Source: Hymenobacter roseosalivarius DSM 11622 (GTDB lineage: Bacteria > Bacteroidota > Bacteroidia > Cytophagales > Hymenobacteraceae). From it: a stretch of DNA of 64,000 bases. How positions within the stretch are numbered: the first letter of the stretch is position 1; each line of letters begins with the position of its first letter. A program made the position numbers and the translations under genes. Below, in pieces: positions 1 to 8,984 of this stretch. A model generated the notes under the pieces. The model was not told the DNA's origin. It saw only the letters and a list, made by a program, of their open reading frames with translations, and made no database searches. The stretch spans positions 1-64,000 of the forward strand of contig NZ_FWWW01000087.1 in assembly GCF_900176135.1 (NCBI RefSeq), written 5' to 3'.

Positions 1-252
1 ATAAAGCATCCTCTGATGCCCCTCATGGCACCGGTTTCAAGTGGCTCTTCTGCCAAACGCGGAGATTAGCTGCGTAGGGAAGCCCGCTCACTGATTATAA
101 ACCCCCTTATGTCAACTAGCGTCAAAGTAACTGGTGATGCTTTTGTGCCTACCATCACCTTGTTACTCACCACCGAGCCGCCTATACACCGCCAGCATGC
201 TTCCCTTTCGAAGGGCTAAAAGAAACAACAGCTACCCATTACCTTAGCAGCT

Positions 253-1836
253 ATGCGTTGCTACCTGCTACTTATTCTACTACTGTTCGCCCAGGCTACT
301 TCGGCCCAAACCCAGAAGGCCGATATTCTCATCCGCAACGGCCGCCTCTACGACGGCACCGGCAACACCTGGACCCTGGGCGACGTGGCCATCCGGGCGG
401 GCCGCATTGTAGCCGTGGGCCGACTGCCAACAAACTATCCGGCTGATACCGTGCTGGATGCCAAGGGCCTGGCTGTAGCGCCGGGCTTCATCGACGTGCA
501 CACGCACATCGAAGACGACGAGCTGCGCCAGCCCACGGCCGATAACTTTATTTACGACGGCGTGACGACGGTAGTAACGGGCAACTGTGGCTCCTCGCGG
601 TTACCGCTGGGGGGCTATTTTCACGTTCTGGACAGTGCGCGCTTGTCGGTGAATATCGCGTCATTGGTCGGCCACGGCACCGTGCGAAAGGCCGTAATGG
701 GCCGGGCGCAGCGGGCACCCACGGAAGCGGAGCTGCTGCGGATGGAAGGCTTGGTAGACAGCGCCATGCGGGCCGGCGCGGTGGGGTTGTCGTCGGGGTT
801 GATTTACATTCCTGGCACCTATGCGCGTACTCCTGAGCTGGTGCGCCTAGCGCGGGTAGCTGGTCGTCATCATGGCCTTTACGCCACCCACATGCGCAAC
901 GAAACTGACAGCGTAACTTATTCTATTCAGGAGGCGCTGCGTGTGGGGCGGGAGGCCGGCTTGCCTGTGCAGATTTCTCATCTTAAGCTGGGAGGTCAGC
1001 AAAACTGGGGGCGCACCGCCGACCTGCTCGGCCTTATCGAGTCTGCTCGTCAGGCCGGTCAGCAGGTTACCATCGACCAGTACCCGTACACAGCCAGCTC
1101 TACTTCGCTCAGCACCCTGCTCCCCGAGGACGTGCAGGCCGACGGCCGCGACTCCCTGCAAGTCCGCCTGGCGCGCCCCGCCGTGCGCAAGGCCGTAGAG
1201 GCCAGCTTAGTGGCACGCTTGCGCCGGCGCAAGCTCAAGCACTTCAGCTACGCCGTAGTAGCCAGCTTTCCGCCCGACACCAGTTATAACGGCCACAGCA
1301 TCGAGGAGATTAACCGCATGCGGGGCCACAGTCACAAGGCCCGCGCCGAGGCAGCCACCGTGCTCGACCTCGTGTTGCAATATGATGCGGGTATGGTGTT
1401 TCATGGCATGAGCGAAAAGGACGTGCAAAACATCATGCGCTACCCGCAGAATATGGTGGCCTCCGATGCCAGCATCCGGGTGTGGCGGGAGGGCGTGCCG
1501 CATCCGCGTGGCTACGGCTCCAATGCCCGCGTGCTGGGCCACTACGTGCGCGAGCTGCACGTCCTGACGCTGGAAGAAGCCATCCGCCGCATGACCAGTC
1601 TGCCCGCCCAAACCTTCGGTTTCGCGGATAGAGGTCTGCTGCGGCCCGGCTTCGTGGCCGATATTGTTGTCTTCGATCCTACGACTGTTGCTGACCGGTC
1701 CACTTTCGACAAACCCCACCAATATTCCGTGGGTATGCAGTACGTGCTGGTAAATGGTCGCCTCACGTTGCGCGATGGCCATCATACCGGAACCCGTGGG
1801 GGGCAAATTCTTTATGGTGCGGGCCGGCAGCTGTAA
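253..1836 (+). CDS. Secreted N-acyl-D-amino-acid deacylase (D-aminoacylase), amidohydrolase family
   Basis: Predicted zinc amidohydrolase that removes the acyl group from N-acyl-D-amino acids. The 527-residue product starts with a clear signal peptide (MRCYLLLILLLFAQATSAQ), so it is exported. The urease-like fold is indicated by the metal-binding DVHTHIEDD (His83, His85), the GNCGSS segment with the Cys that bridges metal in D-aminoacylases (Cys112), ATHMRNE, ISHLKLGG and the late Asp motif MVASDAS. Length fits the family (about 480-530). The ATG at 253 places the signal peptide directly at the N terminus. The neighbouring amylase gene is convergent and ends only 13 nt away. Substrate specificity (D-amino acid against dipeptide) cannot be read from the sequence. 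Confidence 0.85.
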   Translation: MRCYLLLILLLFAQATSAQTQKADILIRNGRLYDGTGNTWTLGDVAIRAGRIVAVGRLPTNYPADTVLDAKGLAVAPGFIDVHTHIEDDELRQPTADNFIYDGVTTVVTGNCGSSRLPLGGYFHVLDSARLSVNIASLVGHGTVRKAVMGRAQRAPTEAELLRMEGLVDSAMRAGAVGLSSGLIYIPGTYARTPELVRLARVAGRHHGLYATHMRNETDSVTYSIQEALRVGREAGLPVQISHLKLGGQQNWGRTADLLGLIESARQAGQQVTIDQYPYTASSTSLSTLLPEDVQADGRDSLQVRLARPAVRKAVEASLVARLRRRKLKHFSYAVVASFPPDTSYNGHSIEEINRMRGHSHKARAEAATVLDLVLQYDAGMVFHGMSEKDVQNIMRYPQNMVASDASIRVWREGVPHPRGYGSNARVLGHYVRELHVLTLEEAIRRMTSLPAQTFGFADRGLLRPGFVADIVVFDPTTVADRSTFDKPHQYSVGMQYVLVNGRLTLRDGHHTGTRGGQILYGAGRQL

Positions 1837-1849
1837 GACCGCGCCAGTC

Positions 1850-3196
1850 TTACACCTTCTCCAGTACCCGCCAGCCGTGAGCCGGTACGAGCAGGGCTTC
1901 ACTCGCTGAAAGAATAAGCGTAGTGTGAGTGAAAATGTCGGACCAGGTGCCATTAGTTTCCGCAGGCAGGGGTAGCAGCTGTGCGGTGGCGGCGCGGTTG
2001 ATAACGCAGAGCACGGCGGCCCCTTCCTTGTGTCGCCAGAAACCGTAGAGGTCGTCGGGGCCGGGGAGGCGCTGGAAGTGGCCGGTGGCGTCGCCGTTGC
2101 GCAGGGCCGGGTGGCGGCGCTTGAGGTGGAGCAGGTGGGTGTAGAAGTCCTGGAGTGGGAAATTCTGCCAGTCAATGGTATCCTTGTCGAAGAAAGCCAG
2201 CCGCCGGTTCAGAGCCGCTTCCTGACCGGAATAGAGAAGGGGCATGCCGGGTAGTAGCACCGTAAGGACCGCGAAGGGTAACGCCAGCGGACCCAGCCGC
2301 TCGTACTCAGTGCCATCCCAGCTGTTCACGTCGTGGTTGCTGGTAAAATGCATCAGGTACACCGATGGCGGGTACTTGGCCCGCTCGGCGGTCAGGTAGC
2401 CGTCAATGGTCTGGAGTGACTGCCGGCCCTCGGCAATGTGGTCGAGCAGGTAGTGCAGACGCAGGCCGAAGGTCATATTGAAGGCCTTTTCCAGCAGCTT
2501 GGTGTCGCTGTTGAACTCTTCCCAGCTGAGGCCCCCGGAAGGATATAATTCGTCCCACTCAGCCAGCATAAATACGGGCTTCACCGCATCCAGCTCCCGG
2601 CGGGCGTCGTTCCAAAAATCGGTGGGCACGAGGCCCGCCACGTCGCAGCGGTAGCCGTCGATGTCGGCCTCACGCACCCAGTAGAGCAGGGCGTCCGTCA
2701 TGTAGCGGCGCAGCGCCGGGTGGGCATAGTCGAAGGCTACGACGTCGGTCCAGTCGGCCACGGGCGGCACCAGATTATCCAGGGTGTCGTGCTGGTACCA
2801 GTCGGGATGCTCGGTTACCAGCGGGTTGTCCCAACTGGTATGGTTGGCTACCCAGTCGAGCAATACTCGCAAGCCCAGGTCATGCGCCGTTTGTACGAGG
2901 TAGCGCAGGTCGTCGAGGGTGCCGAACTCCGCATTCACCCCGAAATAGTCGCGCACGGCGTATTGGCTGCCCAGGCTGCCTTTGCGTTCCACCTTCCCAA
3001 TCGGGTGAATCGGCATCAGCCACACGATGCTCACGCCCATAGCCGCCAGCCGGGGCAGGTGGGCCGCAAACGCCCGAAACGTGCCTTCCGGGGTGTAGTT
3101 ACGCAGGTTTACTTCGTAAATACTCGCCTGAGCGGCCCACTCCGGGTGGCGAACTTGGAACAGATGAGCATGGGGGTGAGCGGTAGAATCGGGCAC
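1850..3196 (-). CDS. Alpha-amylase family (GH13) glycosyl hydrolase, cytoplasmic
   Basis: A 448-residue GH13 enzyme expected to hydrolyse or transfer alpha-1,4 glucan or maltooligosaccharide chains. The four GH13 regions are present: DWVANH (near 114-119), GYRCDVAG with the nucleophile Asp185, AEWDE with the acid/base Glu213, and TSNHD with Asp289. There is no signal peptide, so it probably acts in the cytoplasm. It is compact, with a short C-terminal beta domain and no added carbohydrate-binding module. It is divergent from the hydrolase at 3395 and convergent with the D-aminoacylase. A GGGGGGCTTTTT word lies just upstream of its start (3206-3217). Confidence 0.88.
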   Translation of the reverse strand: MPDSTAHPHAHLFQVRHPEWAAQASIYEVNLRNYTPEGTFRAFAAHLPRLAAMGVSIVWLMPIHPIGKVERKGSLGSQYAVRDYFGVNAEFGTLDDLRYLVQTAHDLGLRVLLDWVANHTSWDNPLVTEHPDWYQHDTLDNLVPPVADWTDVVAFDYAHPALRRYMTDALLYWVREADIDGYRCDVAGLVPTDFWNDARRELDAVKPVFMLAEWDELYPSGGLSWEEFNSDTKLLEKAFNMTFGLRLHYLLDHIAEGRQSLQTIDGYLTAERAKYPPSVYLMHFTSNHDVNSWDGTEYERLGPLALPFAVLTVLLPGMPLLYSGQEAALNRRLAFFDKDTIDWQNFPLQDFYTHLLHLKRRHPALRNGDATGHFQRLPGPDDLYGFWRHKEGAAVLCVINRAATAQLLPLPAETNGTWSDIFTHTTLILSASEALLVPAHGWRVLEKV

Positions 3197-3293
3197 GGCG
3201 GCAGTGGGGGGCTTTTTGAGCCGGTTAAGGCATGGCTCGTAGCAGCCGCAAGATCACTTAATCAAATTGAATTCGTCGCACTCTTGTTTTGAG

Positions 3294-3327
3294 AAAGGCC
3301 CGCAATCGGTGGTATTTGGGCCTTTTT
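3294..3327 (+). terminator. Terminator-like hairpin in the 5' region of the 3395 gene
   Basis: Stem AAAGGCCC / GGGCCTTT separated by 16 nt and followed by a T run. It lies between two divergent genes, about 70 nt before the start of the + strand gene, where no upstream + strand gene needs terminating. It is either a leader attenuator or chance. Confidence 0.4.
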
Positions 3328-3394
3328 GTGGCTGTTTAATGAAGAGCTTTCGGTAACTTTAAGAGTGCCCAATCAATGTAATCGATCCTCTGCC

Positions 3395-5389
3395 GTGAGA
3401 GTTCTGCTGCTTTCCGTTGTACTCGGGTTGCTGCTTAACGGGTACGCTCGCGCCCAGATGTCTTACAACGTTATTGACTGGAAGGCACCAACTACTTTGA
3501 ATACGTACCTGGTTCAGCAAATGCACCAGCAGTCCGATCAGCGGCGGGCTGCTTTCACGGCTGCTGTGAAGTCGGGGATGGCCATGCAGGCTTATCAGGA
3601 CAGTGCTCGGGCGCGCTACCGCCGTCTGCTGGGCCCGCTGCCGGCCCGCACGCCGCTCAAGGCCCGCGTGGGGGGCAAAATGGAGCGTGCCGGCTATCAG
3701 GTGGAAAAAGTCATCTACGAAAGTACCCCCCGCCACCACGTTACGGCCAACTTATACGTGCCCAAGGGTAAAGGCAAGTGGCCCGCCGTGCTACTTTTCT
3801 GCGGCCACGAAGCCACCGCCAAAGCCACCGAGTCGTACCAGAAAACAGCCATTCTCTTTGCTCAAAATGGCTTCGTGGTGCTGGTCATCGACCCTATTTC
3901 TCAGGGTGAGCGGTATCAGCTCACCGATGCCAGTGGCCAGCCACTCACGCGCGGCGGCACCACTGAGCACACCTTGCTCAATGGGGGCGCGGCCTTGCTC
4001 GGTACCAGCGTGCCCGCCGCCCAGCTCTGGGACAACGTGCGCGGCCTCGATTATCTGCTCACCCGCCGCGAGGTCGACCCTGACCGCATCGGCTGCCTCG
4101 GCAACTCCGGAGGTGCTACTCAGACCGCCTATTTCATTGGGTTCGATCCGCGGGTGAAGGTGGCCGCGCTGTGCAGCTACGTGGCCAGCGGCGAAAGCAA
4201 CCTAGAGCTTACCGGCCCCGCCGACGGCTGCGTGCAGATTCCCGGCGCTGGCCTGGCTGGCCTCGACTTAATGGAGTGGCCGCTCATGTTTGCGCCCAAG
4301 CCCTTGCTGCTCTTGGCTGGCCGCTACGATTTTGTTGATTATGCCAGCATACAAGCTACTTACCACGAGCTAAAGCAGGCCTACACGGCGCTGGAAAAAC
4401 CAGGCCGGATCAACCTGTTTACCTACGACGACGGACACGGCATTTCGCTGCCCAAGCGTGAGGCCGCCGTCGCCTGGTTCCGGCGCTGGCTGCGCGATGA
4501 TGCTCAACTCGTGCCGGAAAGCGACCTGGCTACTCTCTCAGCTGCGCAGCTGCAATGCACTTCTACGGGCCAGGTAAACACGGCCTTTCCCCAGGAAAGT
4601 ACGCTGTCAGCTCAGTATCTGACACAGGCGCAAGCACTGGCTTCCCGGCGCCAGCCACTTCCGTATGCCAGCCTGACGGCGGCTATTCGACACGTATTGG
4701 CCTTGCCCGAAACTACGGCCATAATACCTCCTGTAGAAGCGTCCGACGAAGGCAGCGTGCAGGCCAATGGCATTGCCGTGCGTAAGCTGCTGCTCCGCCG
4801 GGCCGGGCAGCCGCCCTTACCCGCCCTGCTGGCCATGCCACCCAATAATTTGCCCCCCACCAAGGTGATTATTTGGCTGCCTGACCAGGGCAAAGCGGCA
4901 CTTGCTGATAGCGCCCACCTACTCGCCCATTACCTGCAAGAGCGGGCGGCCGTGCTGCTCGTAGACTTGCGCGGCCTAGGCGAAACCACCGACCCGGCCG
5001 CGTTCAACGACCCCAAATACTACAACCGCGAGTACCGCCCGGCGCTGCTGGCGCTGCACCTGGGCCGTCCGTTATTGGGGCAACGGGTAGAGGATGTGTT
5101 TTCGGCATTGAGCTTCATCCGGCAGGATAGCCGGTTCAGCGCCTTGCCCGTGGAGGTATATGCCAATGGTCGGGCTGCGCCGGTGGCCCTGCATGCCGCC
5201 GTGCTGTCGCCTCAGATTACCCGATTAGAACTGAGTGATTTACCTGGCTCTTTCCACGATATTCTGACGCAGCCGACCCACAAGGATTGGTACTCGCTGG
5301 TGCTGCCCAACGTGTTGCGCTACTACGATTTATCCGATCTAGCGGCGGCAATTGGGCCCCAACGACTGCACCGAGGAGAGGTGCGATAA
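3395..5389 (+). CDS. Secreted two-domain alpha/beta hydrolase (dienelactone hydrolase / acetyl xylan esterase-like)
   Basis: A large (about 664 aa) predicted exported esterase or peptidase-like hydrolase. The first alpha/beta-hydrolase domain carries GHEATAK (oxyanion region), DPISQGER, the nucleophile elbow GNSGGA (Ser), a DFVDY Asp and the catalytic His in DDGHGIS. A second, degenerate hydrolase-like domain follows (IIWLPDQGK, VDLRGLGETTDP). I place the start at the GTG at 3395 because it gives a compact signal peptide (VRVLLLSVVLGLLLNGYARAQ). The frame is open further, to a TTG at 3326, but that start would put charged residues before the signal. Substrate unknown. Similar proteins in Bacteroidetes act on acetylated polysaccharides. 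Confidence 0.72.
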   Translation: MRVLLLSVVLGLLLNGYARAQMSYNVIDWKAPTTLNTYLVQQMHQQSDQRRAAFTAAVKSGMAMQAYQDSARARYRRLLGPLPARTPLKARVGGKMERAGYQVEKVIYESTPRHHVTANLYVPKGKGKWPAVLLFCGHEATAKATESYQKTAILFAQNGFVVLVIDPISQGERYQLTDASGQPLTRGGTTEHTLLNGGAALLGTSVPAAQLWDNVRGLDYLLTRREVDPDRIGCLGNSGGATQTAYFIGFDPRVKVAALCSYVASGESNLELTGPADGCVQIPGAGLAGLDLMEWPLMFAPKPLLLLAGRYDFVDYASIQATYHELKQAYTALEKPGRINLFTYDDGHGISLPKREAAVAWFRRWLRDDAQLVPESDLATLSAAQLQCTSTGQVNTAFPQESTLSAQYLTQAQALASRRQPLPYASLTAAIRHVLALPETTAIIPPVEASDEGSVQANGIAVRKLLLRRAGQPPLPALLAMPPNNLPPTKVIIWLPDQGKAALADSAHLLAHYLQERAAVLLVDLRGLGETTDPAAFNDPKYYNREYRPALLALHLGRPLLGQRVEDVFSALSFIRQDSRFSALPVEVYANGRAAPVALHAAVLSPQITRLELSDLPGSFHDILTQPTHKDWYSLVLPNVLRYYDLSDLAAAIGPQRLHRGEVR

Positions 5390-5525
5390 AGCAACCCCAA
5401 CGTTTGGTGTAGAACATGAAACCTGTCTTGTACGATTTTTAAACCCGACAGTGGCAAGAAAATTGAATTAATTCGATGCGGTAGGAATGTAGTGTGGCAG
5501 CTGACGAGTAGCTTCAGTTCATGCA

Positions 5526-5556
5526 GGTACGTACTACTTAGCGTACCTTTTTTTTT
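5526..5556 (+). terminator. Rho-independent terminator 16 nt before the next ATG
   Basis: Stem GGTACG / CGTACC with a 10-nt loop and nine T residues. It can terminate the 3395-5389 gene, but it sits only 16 nt before the phosphoesterase ATG, so it could also act as an attenuator. Confidence 0.6.
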
Positions 5557-5571
5557 CATCATATTAGCTTC

Positions 5572-6702
5572 ATGTCATCTCGTCTTTTTGAGGCTTCCCG
5601 ACGCTTCACACTTGTTATTTGCTTGTGTGTGCTGGCTAAGCTTGGTTACGGGCAGCGGTTTGCGGCCATCGGCGACTATGGCTTTGCGGGCCGGCCCGAG
5701 AAGGAGGTAGCGGATTTGGTTAAAAGCTGGAACCCGGATTTTATCATTACCCTCGGCGACAACAACTACGAGCTAGGTGACTCCGCTACTATTGATCAGA
5801 ACATTGGCCAGTATTATCACGCCTATATTCATAAATACAAAGGCCGCTATGGCCCCAGCGCCTCCACCAACCGGTTTTTCCCTGCGCTCGGCAACCATGA
5901 TTATTATACCTCGAATGGTGAACCCTACCGGGATTATTTTACCCTGCCCGGCAACGGCCGCTACTACGATTTCGTGCGCGGTGATGTGCACCTTTTCGCC
6001 CTCAACAGCGACCCCGCCGAGCCTGATGGCATTGCTGCCAGCTCAGTGCAGGCCCAATGGCTAAAGAAGCGGCTCGCTGCTTCCACGGCGCGGTGGAAAG
6101 TAGTGTATCTGCACCACGCGCCGTATTCATCATCGGGCCACCATGGTAACACCGAGATTATGCAGTGGCCCTTCCGCGAGTGGGGTGCTTCCGTGGTCAT
6201 GGCCGGGCACGACCACCACTACGAGCGGCTGTTGGTAGACGGAATACCGTATTTTGTAAATGGATTGGGGGGGCGGAGCGTGAATCCTATCAAGAAGCAG
6301 CCCTTACCCCAAAGCCAGGCCGTTTACGACGCCAACTATGGGGCAATGCTCCTGAATGCCACACCCGATAGCTTAGTCTTTCAATTCTTTACCCGGCGGC
6401 ATGAGCTCAAGGATACCTATGTGCTACGGCCGGCCCCCATCACGGTGCCCACTCTCTACCCGGTTAGTCCCAATCCTTTCCAGGATGCTGCTCAGATTGA
6501 GTTTTCTCTTCCAGGTTCAGCCGAGGTAAAGGTGCGAATTCTGAATACGTTGGGTCAGGAGGTAAGTACTCTGCAACAAGGCATAGTAAAGGCTGGTTGG
6601 CATCGGCTTACCTGGCAGCGCAACGCCTTGCCTGCTGGCGTATACTACGTACAACTGCTTGGCAGCAACTTCTCACTGGTAACCCGCGCTGTAGCTTATT
6701 AA
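5572..6702 (+). CDS. Secreted metallophosphoesterase (purple acid phosphatase-like) with T9SS sorting domain
   Basis: Predicted exported calcineurin-like phosphatase, 376 aa. A signal peptide ending about residue 28 precedes the dimetal-site motifs AIGDYG, GDNNYE, GNHDYY, the HHAPYSSSGHH segment and AGHDHHYE, in the order seen in tartrate-resistant (type 5) acid phosphatases. The last 75 residues (YPVSPNPF ... LPAGVYYVQLLG ... RAV) form a type A T9SS C-terminal domain that directs export across the outer membrane and attachment to the cell surface. The presumed role is phosphate release from extracellular organic phosphate. No linked transporter is seen. Confidence 0.88.
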   Translation: MSSRLFEASRRFTLVICLCVLAKLGYGQRFAAIGDYGFAGRPEKEVADLVKSWNPDFIITLGDNNYELGDSATIDQNIGQYYHAYIHKYKGRYGPSASTNRFFPALGNHDYYTSNGEPYRDYFTLPGNGRYYDFVRGDVHLFALNSDPAEPDGIAASSVQAQWLKKRLAASTARWKVVYLHHAPYSSSGHHGNTEIMQWPFREWGASVVMAGHDHHYERLLVDGIPYFVNGLGGRSVNPIKKQPLPQSQAVYDANYGAMLLNATPDSLVFQFFTRRHELKDTYVLRPAPITVPTLYPVSPNPFQDAAQIEFSLPGSAEVKVRILNTLGQEVSTLQQGIVKAGWHRLTWQRNALPAGVYYVQLLGSNFSLVTRAVAY

Positions 6703-6724
6703 CTTGTTATCAAGCTACTTATCA

Positions 6725-6776
6725 GCTGCATTTGTGACCAAGCCTTTCGCTAAGGGCAGTCACGAATGCGGCTTTT
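6725..6776 (+). terminator. Rho-independent terminator after the phosphoesterase gene
   Basis: Imperfect stem of about 14 pairs (AGC, a bulge, then GCATTTGTGAC against GTCACGAATGC and GCT) followed by TTTTTC. Confidence 0.6.
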
Positions 6777-7090
6777 TCGTGCAATGAGCAGGAGGTCGTG
6801 AACCTGCTGGCAAGGCGCTTTTGGGTATAGTACCAGTTTGGATATTGCGCTAACAAACGGTTAAAAATAGAGACACTTAATGCGGAATATCAGTTGGTTC
6901 CTGAGCTCAATGAAGCGAATAATCTAATATACGACTTAGTACTTGCTTGAAATACAGCAGCTTATCATGCTCATACTGTCTTCTTATTTTAATTATATAA
7001 TAAGGATTTCTGGCATGCTTTTTAATAGCTGAGTTCAGCTATATAGATGTGTCCTCAGACTGTCGAATCCTAATTTAAAATGAATAAGAG
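6777..7090. other. AT-rich intergenic stretch, no gene seen
   Basis: About 310 bases without a credible reading frame. Base composition turns AT-rich from about 6840 and stays so through the CotH gene. The promoter of that gene must lie here, but I cannot single out a convincing -33/-7 pair. Confidence 0.5.
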
Positions 7091-8818
7091 ATGCGAAAAT
7101 TCTTTACTACCAATAATTTAATAATTATATTTATTGTAATTATTATTACAATCGTGAACGCCGTGGCTGGCGTTACTTTAACTGTTTCCCCCAAGTTCTA
7201 CCATATTGACCACAAAAAGGGGTTAATCCTAGTTAATCAAAATATTAATGAAATAAGCATTGTTGGTGAGGGGGCTATTAGTGATATCCAACTTGACAGA
7301 AAATACAGTTTTATAGAATCGGTTCCAGTTTTAAGCACTACCAATTCCTATCAGGTTAAATCTGAGGAATCAATGTATACTTTGTATTTTACTCAATTAC
7401 CAGTAGTTCAAATTGGCGCTAAGAAGGAAATAGCAGATAGTCCTAGCGTTTATGCTGGCTTCTCTATGTCCGAAATAACTGGTGTTGTAACTGAGTCGGC
7501 AATAGGAATAGAGATTAGAGGTTCTTTTTCGCAGACTTTCCCAAAAAATTCGTATGAGCTAAATTTTTTGAATGATACCGTAACTGCGCAAAGCCGTGAT
7601 ATACGACTATTACAGATGCGCACCGACAATAAGTGGAATTTGCAAGCTATGTACAATGAGCCTTTGCGTATCAGAAGCAAAGTGTCAAATGAATTGTGGC
7701 AGAATATCCACCAGATATATTATAAAGATAAAGAGCCAGAGGCCAAGAATGGAATAGACATGGTTTATGTAGAGCTCTTTGTTAACGCTGAATATAAAGG
7801 TGTATACACCTTAAGCGAGCGGGTTGACCGTAAGCAATTGAAGTTGAAAAAATACAACAACGGGATAAAGGGAGAATTATATAAGGGCAGCGAATGGGGT
7901 GGAGCCGTAACTTTCACCGCATTGCCACCATTCGATAATACCAGTTTAACCTGGGGAGGCTTTGAGTATAAGCATCCAGAAGAGGAAACCAACTGGTCTA
8001 GCATATACAATTTCGTAGATTTTGTCAAGAACAGCCCAAACGAGGAATTCTACCGGGATTACCAGAAAAAATTTAACCTTGAAAATGCCGTCGATTATTT
8101 CATTTTTCTGAATTTATCTAGGGCTGCCGATAATACCGGAAAAAATATTTATATCGCTAAATACAAGACGGACGATCCCTACTATTATGTGCCATGGGAT
8201 CTTGATGGTGTATTTGGTACTGACTGGCAGGGTTGGAATATAAATGTTACGAACGATATCTTATCTAATGGATTTTATGATCGTTTGATGCAGGACCGTT
8301 CCGTAAACGGATTTCGCGCTGCCGTTAATCGCCGCTGGGCTGAGTTAAGAGCAACGGTAGTAACAGAGGAGTTTATACTGGCAAAATTCAGGAATAATTA
8401 TGATTATCTGCTGGCTAACAATGTATACGAGAGAGAAAGAAAGACGTGGCGCGCGTTTGAGCGAGATGCAGAACAGCTGACGTATATATCTACTTGGCTT
8501 AAAAATAGATTAGATTATTTGGACGTAGCTTTTGGTAGTTCATTAATTGCCCCGAATGTTGTTTTAAGTACTGCAAATAATCAGATTAATGCGGCATTTC
8601 AACTTTATCCTAACCCAACCAGCGATTATTTGACTATTACGTTTGACTCAATGCCATTCGAATTGATTATTCAGGATATGAATGGTAAAGTAATATTGAC
8701 GTCAGCCTTATCCGGCAAACTAAATAAAATTGCCGTTCATCATCTAAAGCGTGGTATGTATATGGCTACTGTGAAAAGTGATAAAAATATCAAAACACAG
8801 AAGCTCTTAATAAACTAA
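7091..8818 (+). CDS. CotH kinase family protein with T9SS C-terminal sorting domain
   Basis: A 575-residue secreted CotH-like protein. CotH homologues have a protein-kinase-like fold, and spore CotH phosphorylates coat proteins. The family hallmarks are EIRGSFSQTFPKNSYEL, YNEPLRIRSKVS, VELFVNAEYKGVYTLSERVD and the metal-binding VPWDLDGVFG. The N terminus is a hydrophobic signal segment. The C terminus (FQLYPNPTSDYLTI ... LKRGMYMATVKSD) is a type A T9SS sorting domain, so the product reaches the cell surface. Codon use and base composition are far more AT-rich than in flanking genes, suggesting acquisition by transfer. Followed by a strong bidirectional terminator. Confidence 0.85.
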   Translation: MRKFFTTNNLIIIFIVIIITIVNAVAGVTLTVSPKFYHIDHKKGLILVNQNINEISIVGEGAISDIQLDRKYSFIESVPVLSTTNSYQVKSEESMYTLYFTQLPVVQIGAKKEIADSPSVYAGFSMSEITGVVTESAIGIEIRGSFSQTFPKNSYELNFLNDTVTAQSRDIRLLQMRTDNKWNLQAMYNEPLRIRSKVSNELWQNIHQIYYKDKEPEAKNGIDMVYVELFVNAEYKGVYTLSERVDRKQLKLKKYNNGIKGELYKGSEWGGAVTFTALPPFDNTSLTWGGFEYKHPEEETNWSSIYNFVDFVKNSPNEEFYRDYQKKFNLENAVDYFIFLNLSRAADNTGKNIYIAKYKTDDPYYYVPWDLDGVFGTDWQGWNINVTNDILSNGFYDRLMQDRSVNGFRAAVNRRWAELRATVVTEEFILAKFRNNYDYLLANNVYERERKTWRAFERDAEQLTYISTWLKNRLDYLDVAFGSSLIAPNVVLSTANNQINAAFQLYPNPTSDYLTITFDSMPFELIIQDMNGKVILTSALSGKLNKIAVHHLKRGMYMATVKSDKNIKTQKLLIN

Positions 8819-8905
8819 GCTATTGAGGGAAAGTACCATACGTGGTATATACTAGCTTTTTAACTAGGCAAAACCTCAGGGAAAGCTTGACAGGTAGTGT
8901 ATCTT

Positions 8906-8940
8906 AAAAAAGCCCCCCATGACACCGTGGGGGCTTTTTT
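8906..8940. terminator. Bidirectional terminator between convergent genes
   Basis: AAAAAAGCCCCC ... GGGGGCTTTTTT with a loop of about 11 nt, between the convergent genes at 7091-8818 and 8985-10520. A-tract and T-tract allow use in both directions. Confidence 0.85.
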
Positions 8941-8984
8941 GTGTTTGAGCTACCATCAACTGCCAATTCATTGTGCGACGGAAA

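Noticed and set aside
1207-2175. 322-codon minus-strand frame across the end of the D-aminoacylase gene
   Set aside because: It overlaps two well-supported genes out of frame and its translation is low-complexity without domain features.
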